From Candidatus Kuenenia stuttgartensis (GTDB taxonomy: Bacteria > Planctomycetota > JAKEIC01 > DYIT01), in assembly GCA_020723505.1 (NCBI GenBank), contig DYIT01000030.1, positions 1 through 41,784 of the forward strand: a stretch of DNA of 41,784 nt, read 5' to 3'. Below are positions 15,455-23,181 of this stretch, piece by piece. Each line of letters starts with the position of its first letter. Positions within the stretch are counted from its first letter, which is position 1. The notes under the pieces were generated by a model. That model was given only the letters and a program-made list of their open reading frames with translations, had not been told where the DNA came from and ran no database searches. Made by a program: the position numbers and the translations under genes.

Positions 15455-15895
15455 CTAGGCCTTGGCAGGAGCCTTTGCAGGTTCCGCCGCGGGCTGCGGG
15501 GCGGCATCGGCCGGGACGGCCGCCGCTTCGGCCCCCTCCTCGCCGGACTTCGTCCAGCGCCGCTCGCTGACCTTCGTGGCCTTGCCGACCTTGTCGCGCA
15601 GATAATAGAGCCTCGCCCTGCGAATCTTGCCCTTCTTCTTCGTTTTCACGGCGACCACGGTCGGAGACGAAAGCGGGAACATCCTCTCCACGCCCTCGCC
15701 CTGCACGACCCGGCGCACGGTGATTGCCCTCCTCGTGCCCCGGCCCCTGTCCCTGATTACTATGCCGTTGAAAATCTGGATTCTCGTCTTGTCCCCTTCC
15801 ACTATCCTGACGTGGACGTCCACGGTGTCGCCCACCTCGAAGTCGAAGTCCTTCGCCGGAACAAGTTTCCTCACGTAGTCGTCCGCGTTAAGCAT
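15455..15895 (-). CDS. rplS: Ribosomal protein bL19
   Basis: A 146-residue bL19, a 50S protein at the interface with the 30S subunit. Conserved blocks are VGDTVDVHVRIVEGDKTRIQIFNG, RGRGTRRAITVRRV, GEGVERMFPLSSP and KIRRARLYYLRDKVGKA. It exceeds the usual 115-120 residues because of an Ala/Pro/Glu-rich tail of about 30 residues after ERRWTKSG, which is probably disordered. Its start overlaps the trmD stop by 8 bases, so the two are translationally coupled, as in the standard rpsP-rimM-trmD-rplS operon; rpsP and rimM are not here. Confidence 0.97.
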   Translation of the reverse strand: MLNADDYVRKLVPAKDFDFEVGDTVDVHVRIVEGDKTRIQIFNGIVIRDRGRGTRRAITVRRVVQGEGVERMFPLSSPTVVAVKTKKKGKIRRARLYYLRDKVGKATKVSERRWTKSGEEGAEAAAVPADAAPQPAAEPAKAPAKA

Positions 15896-16580
15896 CGCTC
15901 CTGCCTTTCAACAGGTCGGCCCTGCGCGCGGCGGTCCGCGTAAGGGCCATCCTTTCTCTCCACTCTTCTATCTTTGCATGGTCGCCCGAAAGCAGCACTT
16001 CCGGCACTTCCATGCCCCTGAACACCCGCGGCCTCGTGTACTGCGGAAACCCGAGGAGATCCCTCGCGAACGAGTCTCTCTTCCCGGATTCCGCGCAACC
16101 CAATACCCCCGGCACCAGCCTGACCACCGCGTCTATCACCGCCATCGCCGGGATTTCGCCGCCGGTCAGCACGAAGTCGCCGATTGATATCTCTCTCGGC
16201 TTGAGCCCGGTCCTTATCCTCTCGTCGAACCCTTCGTAATGCCCGCAAAGGATGAGGAGCGCCTTCTCCGAAGCCAGCTCCATGGCTATCCTGTGCGAGA
16301 ACGTCTCCCCCTCCGGAGTCATCATCACAAGCCTGTGCCCGGCCGCGCTCCCGCCGGATACGCTCTCGACCGCCTTGAACACCGGCCCGGGCGTGAACAC
16401 CATCCCGGGCCCGCCTCCGAACGGCTTGTCGTCCACCTTGCGGTGCTTGTCCTCCGAATAGTCCCGGAGGTCGTGAATCCCGAACTCGACCAGCCCCTTG
16501 GTCCCGGCGATTCCCAGAATCGACGTTTCCAGGTACGGCTTGAACAGTTCCGGGAATATCGTCAGAACGTCGATTCTCAT
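15888..16580 (-). CDS. trmD: tRNA (guanine-N1)-methyltransferase
   Basis: A 230-residue SPOUT-class enzyme that methylates G37 of tRNAs with S-adenosylmethionine, preventing frameshifts. Hallmarks are MRIDVLTIFPELF at the start, DDKPFGGGPGMV, CGHYEGFDERI, and the trefoil-knot SAM site SIGDFVLTGGE followed by RLVPGVLG. The ATG at 16580 begins the family consensus; a longer reading upstream is not supported. It is the first gene of the trmD-rplS unit and diverges from ribE across a shared promoter region. Confidence 0.97.
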   Translation of the reverse strand: MRIDVLTIFPELFKPYLETSILGIAGTKGLVEFGIHDLRDYSEDKHRKVDDKPFGGGPGMVFTPGPVFKAVESVSGGSAAGHRLVMMTPEGETFSHRIAMELASEKALLILCGHYEGFDERIRTGLKPREISIGDFVLTGGEIPAMAVIDAVVRLVPGVLGCAESGKRDSFARDLLGFPQYTRPRVFRGMEVPEVLLSGDHAKIEEWRERMALTRTAARRADLLKGRSDA

Positions 16581-16621
16581 CGAACGCGCCCCGCGCCGCG
16601 CCGGGCCTTTTTTCCTTTTTC

Positions 16622-16650
16622 CTGAAACCAGGGGCAAAGTAGAATATGAT
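16622..16650 (+). promoter_or_regulatory. ribE: Candidate ribE promoter
   Basis: CTGAAA (16622-16627), 17 bases, TATGAT (16645-16650). The -10 box overlaps that of the divergent trmD promoter. The leader would be about 34 bases, too short for an FMN riboswitch. Confidence 0.45.
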
Positions 16651-16673
16651 ATTATCATTCCCGGAGTTGTCAA
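16646..16673 (-). promoter_or_regulatory. trmD: Candidate trmD promoter
   Basis: On the minus strand a perfect TTGACA (16668-16673) is followed after 16 bases by TATCAT (16646-16651), five of six bases matching the -10 consensus. It shares its -10 bases with the opposite ribE promoter, so the two may compete for RNA polymerase. Confidence 0.65.
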
Positions 16674-16690
16674 CTTAAAAGGACCTGCTT

Positions 16691-17347
16691 TTGTTCACCG
16701 GGATTATAGAAACCGTCGGGAAACTGAAGTGGAAGAAACCGTCGTCCTCCGGGCTTCGGATTTGCGTGGAGTTCAGCCCCGGCGCCGAACCCGTGAAGGG
16801 CGGCGAAAGCGTGGCTATAAACGGCGTTTGTCTCACTGTTTGCGGCATGGCTCGCGATTCGTTCGAGTTCGACGTCTCGCGTCAGACCGCCTCCGCGACC
16901 ACCATCCAATCCCTTGCCCTAGGCACGCGCCTCAACATCGAAAGGGCCATGAAACCCGACTTCAGGCTCGGCGGACACCTGGTCATGGGCCACGTGGACG
17001 GCGTGGGAATCGTGAAGGAGTTCAGGAAAGACGGATCTGCTGCGCACATGCTGGTTGCCATGGATCCCGCAATAGCCCGCATAAACGTGCCCAGAGGTTC
17101 CATTGCCATCGACGGCGTCAGCCTCACCATCGCCGAAGCGGATTCGGCTTCTGTCCGGCTTGTCCTCATTCCGGAGACCCTCGCGCGCACTGCGCTGGGA
17201 GGGCTTTCCGAAGGCTCGGGAGTCAACGTGGAGACCGACATCATAGGGAAATACGTTTTCAGGCGCATTGACCTCGCCAATCCCGGCGCCCGGGGCAAGT
17301 CCGCCGGCATGTCCGAGGGCATGCTCAGGGAGCAGGGATACCTCTGA
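16691..17347 (+). CDS. ribE: Riboflavin synthase, alpha chain
   Basis: A 218-residue enzyme that converts two 6,7-dimethyl-8-ribityllumazine molecules into riboflavin. It has the two duplicated lumazine-binding barrels of the family, each with its own signature: MFTGIIETVG, GESVAINGVCLTV and GGHLVMGHVDGVG in the first, and GSIAIDGVSLTI with the end of the second barrel near VNVETDIIGKYV. The start is a TTG at 16691 behind AAAAGGA, since MFTGI is the almost invariant family start. Other rib genes are not nearby, so the gene is isolated. A repeat B copy begins four bases after the stop. Confidence 0.95.
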   Translation: MFTGIIETVGKLKWKKPSSSGLRICVEFSPGAEPVKGGESVAINGVCLTVCGMARDSFEFDVSRQTASATTIQSLALGTRLNIERAMKPDFRLGGHLVMGHVDGVGIVKEFRKDGSAAHMLVAMDPAIARINVPRGSIAIDGVSLTIAEADSASVRLVLIPETLARTALGGLSEGSGVNVETDIIGKYVFRRIDLANPGARGKSAGMSEGMLREQGYL

Positions 17348-17351
17348 CGGC

Positions 17352-17400
17352 AACCCGGACGAGCCGGAACCAGGCTTCCATGTTCCGGCTCGTCCGGATT
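17352..17400. repeat. Dispersed inverted repeat B, copy 3
   Basis: Arms AACCCGGACGAGCCGGAAC (17352-17370) and GTTCCGGCTCGTCCGGATT (17382-17400), 18 of 19 bases paired, around an 11-base loop. It lies right after ribE and may serve as its 3' hairpin. Confidence 0.85.
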
Positions 17401-17506
17401 GGGAGCAGTTGAGCAGTGGAACAGGCGTGCAGGTGATAGACTTCCGCTCAACTGCGGTCACTAGGTGACTGACGATCGAGCTTTAAACCAACGCAGACCG
17501 ATCCTG

Positions 17507-17528
17507 TTTCAAACATATTTCAAACATA
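17507..17528 (+). repeat. Tandem 11-bp direct repeat
   Basis: TTTCAAACATA occurs twice head to tail and is followed by TTATG. It is A/T-rich in otherwise GC-rich DNA and lies 60 bases before the structured element at 17589, so it may be part of a promoter or binding site. Confidence 0.6.
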
Positions 17529-17588
17529 TTATGCAGCCGTAACAATTCCGTGACAAAAATGGAGTATAACCAATAATGAAACGACCGG

Positions 17589-17659
17589 GGCTTGTGCCCA
17601 AGCGTGGAGAAAAGTTCAAAGGGGGGGGCTTTTCTCATAGGGCGCAAGCCTTTTTTTTT
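17589..17659 (+). ncRNA. Two-tier hairpin with T9 tail: small RNA 3' end or strong terminator
   Basis: An outer stem (17589-17599 with 17640-17650, 11 pairs, one G-U) and an inner perfect stem (GAGAAAAG 17607-17614 with CTTTTCTC 17629-17636) enclose a loop holding eight G residues. Nine T residues follow (17651-17659), then GCCCCCG, which could pair with the loop G run. ribE ends 240 bases earlier with its own hairpin, so this may be an independent small RNA. TATAAC at 17565-17570 might be its -10 box, but no good -35 is present. Confidence 0.5.
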
Positions 17660-17753
17660 GCCCCCGTTTTCCCGCGCGAGGAAACGAGCGGCGATCCCGG
17701 CGGCCGAGCGCAGTGATTAAAACCGACCGCTTTCTGCATGCAGGAGTGAAATC

Positions 17754-17896
17754 GGCGGAGTCCGGGCAGACGGCACGGCGAGAACCCGAACATCCGCCTC
17801 CCACAACCCGGACGAGCCGGACCAATAAACCTTGTTGTTCTGGCTCGTCCGGGTTGTGGGAGGCGAATGTCCCGAGCGGAGTCGAGGGACTTCGCC
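17754..17896. repeat. Composite palindrome: hairpin C copy 5, repeat B copy 4, hairpin C copy 3
   Basis: The centre is repeat B with arms extended to 24 perfectly paired bases (17795-17818 with 17842-17865) and several more pairs beyond one mismatch. Each arm runs into a bulged hairpin C, in opposite orientations: copy 5 on the minus strand (17754-17798) and copy 3 on the plus strand (GGCGAATGTCCC at 17862-17873 with GGGACTTCGCC at 17886-17896). No open reading frame is involved. Confidence 0.8.
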
Positions 17897-17970
17897 GATT
17901 GCTCGACGTTCGACTTCGGACCTTCGACTCCGGATGCGGGCGCGGCCTATTCCGGACGCCGTATGGCTGT

Positions 17971-17999
17971 TTGCTTCTTCCCGCCGGAATTGCTATAAT
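17971..17999 (+). promoter_or_regulatory. Promoter of the FG-GAP lipoprotein gene
   Basis: TTGCTT (17971-17976), 17-base spacer, perfect TATAAT (17994-17999). The expected transcript starts near 18006, leaving a leader of about 120 bases before the gene. Confidence 0.7.
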
Positions 18000-18124
18000 T
18001 CCAGTTCATTACCCCCCACCGGAACGGAGTGTTGTCTGACCCCATGGGGCAGTTACGTCCATGTCCCGCTCGGAAAGACCGGGATCGCGGGAACGGCCCC
18101 GGGTCCATCTCGAAGGAGGCCGAA

Positions 18125-21100
18125 ATGAGGCCGAATCTCGTCATCTGCGCGGCTGCCGTCATACTTGCATTCATGCCGGGGTGCTCTTCGGAAAGGAAAC
18201 CCCGTCCGCCGGTCCGGCCCGTGGGCTCCGGCGAGTTCGAGCTCGCCCAGACGCTGGGCGCGAGCTGGAATACAAGATTCGTGCTTGCGGGGGACTTCGA
18301 CGGCGACGCTGATCTCGACCTGTTCTTCGCCAACTACGGCGAACAGAACCGCCTGCTCATCAACAACGGGGCCGGCGAGTTCACGGACGGGACCGGGCTC
18401 GAAGCGCAAACGACCACCGGGCTGCCTGCCGCCGAGGACCTTTCGAACCATGCCGCAGCGGCGGACGTGGACGGGGACGGCGACCTCGACATCCTGGTCG
18501 CAAACAACGGCCAGAACACGCTCCTGATCAACGACGGCCTAGGGAGGTTCACGGATGGGACGGATCCCTACTTCAACATGTCATCGGGCCTCCCTCTGGT
18601 GATGGACGACTCGAAGTTCATCGCGTTCATCAACGTCGACCAATCCCACGGCGACACGGACATGGACGCGATTGCAATCAACAACGGCCAGAACAAGCTC
18701 CTTCTCAACGACGGCCACGGCGAATTCCTGGACGGGACCGATCTCGCCCAGACCTTCACCTCGGGAATGCCGGTCGGCAACGACAACGGCCAGTGCGCCC
18801 TTGTCCTCGACATCGACGCGGACGGCGACCTGGACTTCATGACCGGCAACATCGGCGGGCCCGACAGGATATTCCTGAATTCCCCCACCAAGGTCACGGT
18901 CTCGCCCGAGGTCTGGCAGGACGGCTGGGGGGAATTCAAGGAGACCACTTTCGATACGGCGACGAACGCCATCTCGCTGCCGTACTATTCCGATGCCACT
19001 TATGACGTGAAGGCGGCAAACCTGGACATGGACGGCGGCGCGACAATGGACCTCGTGCTCGCGTGCAACGGCGGATCCCGGATCCTCCTGAACCAGGGCA
19101 GCGGATTCTTCCAGGACGCCCAGGCCGACTGGAAAAGGGAACGAGCCTTCGTCAACGGCGGATTCAGCGCCCTCGCGGGCGTGAGCTCGCACCTCTATGC
19201 AGTCGGCGTCATGGGCCAAATCAGCCACAATCCCGACGGATCGTCATGGGGCCCCGAGGGCGGCGTGACCGGCAACGACCTCCTTTGCGCCGCGGGCATT
19301 CCCGCGACCATACGGACCTTCGCAGCCGGCAAGGCCGGTGTGGTCGTCGAGAACACGTCCGGCTCGTTTGTCGCGCTCAACCAGGCGCTCACCCAGGGCG
19401 ACCTCCGGGGATGCACGGCCTTCGCCCTCAACAACGCGTATTTCGTGGGCGACGGCGGGACGATTCTCAAGTGGAACGGCTCGGCGTTCTCCTTCGACTA
19501 CAGGTTCTCCGCAAACAACCTCACATCGGTGCACGGCGGGTCCTCCTCGGACGTGACGGTCGTGGGCTACCAGGACGCGATTCTGCAGTATAACGGCACA
19601 GGATGGACCGTGCAGCCCACCAACCTGACGGCGCCGGGGACGCTGCTCGGCGTCTACCACCAGGCGGCGGACAACAAGTATGCCGTAGGCGCAGGCGGCC
19701 TCATCCTCCGCTACTACAACGGCGCCTCGGGCCTCAAGTGGTATCAGCAGACGAGCCCGACCACGTATTCAATCAACTCCGTATCAGGATCGGGACCGAC
19801 GAACGTCTACGCCGTCGGCAGCGCCGAACTGATTGCCGGCGACTACAACGTGATGCGCTCCGACGGGAGCTCGTGGTCCTTCGTGAGCTTGAGGAGCATG
19901 CAGTATCTTAGAGTGAACTCCCCCTCGGGCGCGTACACCGTCGGCGAAACCGTCATCGGATCGTCATCCGCCGCCAACGCCACGGTCCTGAGCTGGGACC
20001 CCGCTTCGAGGCTCCTGCTGGTCTCGGTCGCCTCGGGCGTGTTCAGCGTGACCGCGCCCGACCAGGTCCAGGGCCAGACATCGGGCGCCTCGGGAACTCT
20101 CGCGTACGTCTGCCAGGCGATTCCGACTCCCAGGAACCTGAACGACGTCTACGTCGATTCCGCCTCGGGCGAGGTCTTCATCGCGGGCGAGTACGGCACG
20201 GTCATCCACTACGACGGAGCGTCGGTGTGGGAACTCCAGGCCGTCACGAACCTCACGGTTTCATCCCCCTCGGGCAACTACCAGGTCGGGGAGACCGTGA
20301 GCGGGTCGATCTCGGGCGCCACCGGCCGGGTCACTGCATGGAACTCGACCACTAACGTGCTTACCGTCAACCCGATTCGCGGGATTTTCGACTACGCGGC
20401 CCCTGACCAGATTGCAGGCCAGACCTCGCTCGTCACCTCCACGCTGACCTTCTCGGGCCCTGCATGCACGTCCTCGCTCAGGGGAATCGCCGGCACTTCC
20501 AACACGGACTGCTTCATTGTCGGCACAGGCCCCGCTGTGCAGAGGTACACGGGATCGGGCGTCTGGACCGACGTCACGCCTGCAGGGGTCACCGCCAACC
20601 TGAACGCCGTCTGGGTGCAGGGCAACGACCTGTACGCCGTCGGCGCAGGCGGAACCATCATCTCATGCAATACGTCCACCATGACGTGGAACACGTCGAT
20701 AACCTCGCCGGTGACCGAGAACCTCCTGTCCATCTGGGGCTCCTCGGCGACCGACCTCTTCGCCTGCGGGGAAAACGGCACGATTATCCACTACAACGGC
20801 ACGAACTGGTTCGTCGAATCCGCAGGCTCGCTTAACGGAATCTCCGCTTCCGGCCCCAACGACCTGTGGGCGGTAGGCGACAGCGGCTGGATTCTCCACG
20901 GCGACGGAGCCGGCCATTGGACTCCCCAGACCGCCGTGCCGTCGAGCGCGGACCTGCTCGCGGTCCAGGCACTCACGCCGAGCGACGTCATGGCAGTAGG
21001 CAGGAACGGGACAGTCCTCAGGTACAACGGCTCGACCTGGACGCTCTCCAGCCCGGCGATCGTGGACCTGTACGCCGTCTTCGCAATCGACGCGACCGAC

Positions 21101-22702
21101 ATATTCGCATGCGGAGACAACGGCACGGTCATCTTCTGGAACGGATCAACATGGGCGCCGTATTACCGCACCGGCACCGCGGCGAGGCTGACCGGCCTTT
21201 GGGCGTCATCGATTTCCAACGTCTGGGCGGTCGGCGACCATGCGACATGCATCCACTTCACCGGCACGGTCTCTACCAAGGGTTTCGACGCGGCCAACAC
21301 GGCCGCATCGATGTCTGTCGCGATTGTGGACATCGACGCCGACGGGCACCAGGACCTCGTCTTCGGAAACCTGGGCCAGAACACTCTCTGGAAGAACGCG
21401 GGCATCTCAAATCCTGGCAGGTTCAGCCTGGACGCGTCAGGATACTTGCCCGTTGACTCTGATCAGACGGTCTGCCTTGCGAAGGGCAACTTCAACGCAG
21501 CATGGCCGTATCAGCTCGTCGCGGGCAACATGGGCGGCCAGAGCAGGCTCTACCTGCGCAACTCCGGCACCGGGCACTACGAGGACCGGACCGACCTCGC
21601 GGGGACGCAGCTTGCAGGGCTGCCCGCGTCGTTCAGGAGCTCGAAAGCCGCGGCAGGCGACATCGACGGCGACGGAGACCTCGACGTCGCGGTTGCGGTG
21701 AAGAACGGCCAGTGCAGGCTCTATGTCAACTCGGGGGGCCGCTTCACGGACGGCACCGCCAACGCGCCATATACGTCGCTCCCCGTTCTTTCGGCCGACT
21801 CCAGGGGAATGGCGATGGCCGACATGGACCGGAACGGGCACATGGACATCGTCGTGGCCAATTACGGATCACAGAACCGCATCTACCTGAACACCGGCGG
21901 CGGAGTGTTCTCCGACGCGACTGTGGCGCCGTTCTTCCCGAACGATACTGACGCCACCTCGGACGTGGCGCTCGGCGACCTCAACAACGACGGATATCCG
22001 GACATCGTCTTCGCGAACGACGGCACGCAGAACAAGCTTTACCTGTTCTCGTCCGGCGCGTATTCGGACCAGACCGCGCTCGCCTTCCCGGTGGATACCG
22101 CCGCTTCCAGGGCCGTCTGCCTCGTGGACGTGGACAACGACATGGATCTCGACGTGCTGTTCTGCAATTACGGGGGCCAGAACCTGCTCTACCTGAACCA
22201 GCTCACGCTCACCGGGCAGTTCCTAAACGCCACTGCAAGCAACCTGCCGGCGGACACGGACAACACCGTGGCTGCGGCGGTGGGCGACGTGAACGGCGAC
22301 GGTTACGCCGACATCGTCTTCGTCAACTACGGCCAGCAGTGCAGGCTGCTCATAAACGACGGCATCGGCAGGTTCACGGACAGGACCGACATAGCCACGC
22401 ACGTCACCAAGGGCCTTCCCGCGGCCACGTGGAACTCGACCTCGGCGGTGCTCGGCGATTTCGACGGCGACGGCGACCTCGACCTGGTCCTCGCCAACAC
22501 GAACCAGCAGAACAGGCTCTACCTGAACAACGCTTCCGGGCTCTTCTCGGAAGACACCGACGAGCTCAAAATCAAGCCATGCGGCCTTCCCGCAGGCCAG
22601 GGCTACTCGAACCACGTGCTCGCCGCGGACTTCGACGGCGATACCGATCTCGACCTGTTCCTCTCATCCGACGGGCCTATAAGGGTCATGGAGAACAGAT
22701 AA
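18125..22702 (+). CDS. Giant FG-GAP/VCBS and beta-propeller lipoprotein
   Basis: A 1,525-residue exported protein. The ATG at 18125 follows GAAGGAGG and gives a lipoprotein signal (ICAAAVILAFMPGCSS). The N-terminal part (about 40-330) has roughly five FG-GAP/VCBS units with calcium-loop motifs such as DFDGDADLDLFFANYG and DVDGDGDLDILVANNG. The middle (about 360-1050) is propeller-like, with repeated VGDGGTILKWNGS and FACGENGTIIHYNGTNW strands, interrupted by two related inserts (VNSPSGAYTVGETVIG and VSSPSGNYQVGETVSG). The C-terminal third has about nine further FG-GAP units, ending DFDGDTDLDLFLSSDG. The family is usually linked to cation-dependent ligand or matrix binding at the surface. I infer a surface lipoprotein; the ligand is unknown. 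It is flanked by opposed copies of hairpin C. Confidence 0.88.
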   Translation: MRPNLVICAAAVILAFMPGCSSERKPRPPVRPVGSGEFELAQTLGASWNTRFVLAGDFDGDADLDLFFANYGEQNRLLINNGAGEFTDGTGLEAQTTTGLPAAEDLSNHAAAADVDGDGDLDILVANNGQNTLLINDGLGRFTDGTDPYFNMSSGLPLVMDDSKFIAFINVDQSHGDTDMDAIAINNGQNKLLLNDGHGEFLDGTDLAQTFTSGMPVGNDNGQCALVLDIDADGDLDFMTGNIGGPDRIFLNSPTKVTVSPEVWQDGWGEFKETTFDTATNAISLPYYSDATYDVKAANLDMDGGATMDLVLACNGGSRILLNQGSGFFQDAQADWKRERAFVNGGFSALAGVSSHLYAVGVMGQISHNPDGSSWGPEGGVTGNDLLCAAGIPATIRTFAAGKAGVVVENTSGSFVALNQALTQGDLRGCTAFALNNAYFVGDGGTILKWNGSAFSFDYRFSANNLTSVHGGSSSDVTVVGYQDAILQYNGTGWTVQPTNLTAPGTLLGVYHQAADNKYAVGAGGLILRYYNGASGLKWYQQTSPTTYSINSVSGSGPTNVYAVGSAELIAGDYNVMRSDGSSWSFVSLRSMQYLRVNSPSGAYTVGETVIGSSSAANATVLSWDPASRLLLVSVASGVFSVTAPDQVQGQTSGASGTLAYVCQAIPTPRNLNDVYVDSASGEVFIAGEYGTVIHYDGASVWELQAVTNLTVSSPSGNYQVGETVSGSISGATGRVTAWNSTTNVLTVNPIRGIFDYAAPDQIAGQTSLVTSTLTFSGPACTSSLRGIAGTSNTDCFIVGTGPAVQRYTGSGVWTDVTPAGVTANLNAVWVQGNDLYAVGAGGTIISCNTSTMTWNTSITSPVTENLLSIWGSSATDLFACGENGTIIHYNGTNWFVESAGSLNGISASGPNDLWAVGDSGWILHGDGAGHWTPQTAVPSSADLLAVQALTPSDVMAVGRNGTVLRYNGSTWTLSSPAIVDLYAVFAIDATDIFACGDNGTVIFWNGSTWAPYYRTGTAARLTGLWASSISNVWAVGDHATCIHFTGTVSTKGFDAANTAASMSVAIVDIDADGHQDLVFGNLGQNTLWKNAGISNPGRFSLDASGYLPVDSDQTVCLAKGNFNAAWPYQLVAGNMGGQSRLYLRNSGTGHYEDRTDLAGTQLAGLPASFRSSKAAAGDIDGDGDLDVAVAVKNGQCRLYVNSGGRFTDGTANAPYTSLPVLSADSRGMAMADMDRNGHMDIVVANYGSQNRIYLNTGGGVFSDATVAPFFPNDTDATSDVALGDLNNDGYPDIVFANDGTQNKLYLFSSGAYSDQTALAFPVDTAASRAVCLVDVDNDMDLDVLFCNYGGQNLLYLNQLTLTGQFLNATASNLPADTDNTVAAAVGDVNGDGYADIVFVNYGQQCRLLINDGIGRFTDRTDIATHVTKGLPAATWNSTSAVLGDFDGDGDLDLVLANTNQQNRLYLNNASGLFSEDTDELKIKPCGLPAGQGYSNHVLAADFDGDTDLDLFLSSDGPIRVMENR

Positions 22703-22720
22703 TTTCCAGAAGAGATTAGA

Positions 22721-22755
22721 ATGACTTCATTCATAGAATAAGCTCATGAAGTCAT
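22721..22755 (+). promoter_or_regulatory. Inverted repeat overlapping the start of the next small gene
   Basis: ATGACTTCAT (22721-22730) and ATGAAGTCAT (22746-22755) are a perfect 10-bp pair with a 15-base loop. The right arm begins with the ATG of the 89-residue gene, so the RNA hairpin would bury its start codon. Confidence 0.55.
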
Positions 22756-23015
22756 CCGGCCTTTACAGGATGTCCGCGGTACGGACGGTCATCTTCTACG
22801 GGACCGTTCTCGCGGTCTGCTTCCTGTTCCCGATAATCGTCTGTCTCGGAATCAGCCTGTTCTTCCTCAAGTTCTACAGAAAGCAGGTCAGGGAGTTCTT
22901 CGCGGCGAGGGGGGGATGGACAGGGGCGGGAGACGGGAAGACTGCGCCGCCGCCTTTCGGGGCAATCCGTTTCGACCATGTGCCCCGGGGGACGTTCGGG
23001 GGAGAAGAAGAATAG
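22746..23015 (+). CDS. Small single-span membrane protein
   Basis: An 89-residue protein without recognised family. Residues about 15-42 form one strong transmembrane helix (VIFYGTVLAVCFLFPIIVC and onward), followed by a basic segment (KFYRKQVREFF) and a Gly/Pro-rich polar tail, so the tail is probably cytoplasmic by the positive-inside rule. It begins 43 bases after the FG-GAP gene on the same strand with only a weak ribosome site, so it may be co-transcribed and poorly translated. An ATG eight codons later is a possible start. The coding call rests on the helix and codon pattern only. Confidence 0.55.
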   Translation: MKSSGLYRMSAVRTVIFYGTVLAVCFLFPIIVCLGISLFFLKFYRKQVREFFAARGGWTGAGDGKTAPPPFGAIRFDHVPRGTFGGEEE

Positions 23016-23120
23016 GGACCCAGGCATAAGTGTGGCGCCGAACAGAGGGTCGGGCAGACTGCGCGAGGCAGTTCATATCTGTCGGGGAGTCGAAGGTCCG
23101 ATGTCGAACTTCAAGCAATC

Positions 23121-23155
23121 GGCGAAGTGCCGGAATGCTGCAAGGCACATTCGCC
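23121..23155 (-). repeat. Dispersed bulged hairpin C, copy 4
   Basis: On the minus strand GGCGAATGTGCC pairs with GGCACTTCGCC with the same single unpaired T. The match to copy 3 continues on both sides (about 23083-23165 against 17855-17937), including TCGGACCTTCGACTCC, and the orientation is opposite to copy 3. Confidence 0.75.
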
Positions 23156-23181
23156 TCCCACAGGGATTGAAACGGACAGCG

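Noticed and set aside
17855-23165. Opposed hairpin C copies as the ends of one mobile element carrying the FG-GAP gene
   Set aside because: No transposase, no target duplication seen, and the same hairpin occurs at other places with no cargo; kept only as a repeat-family observation.
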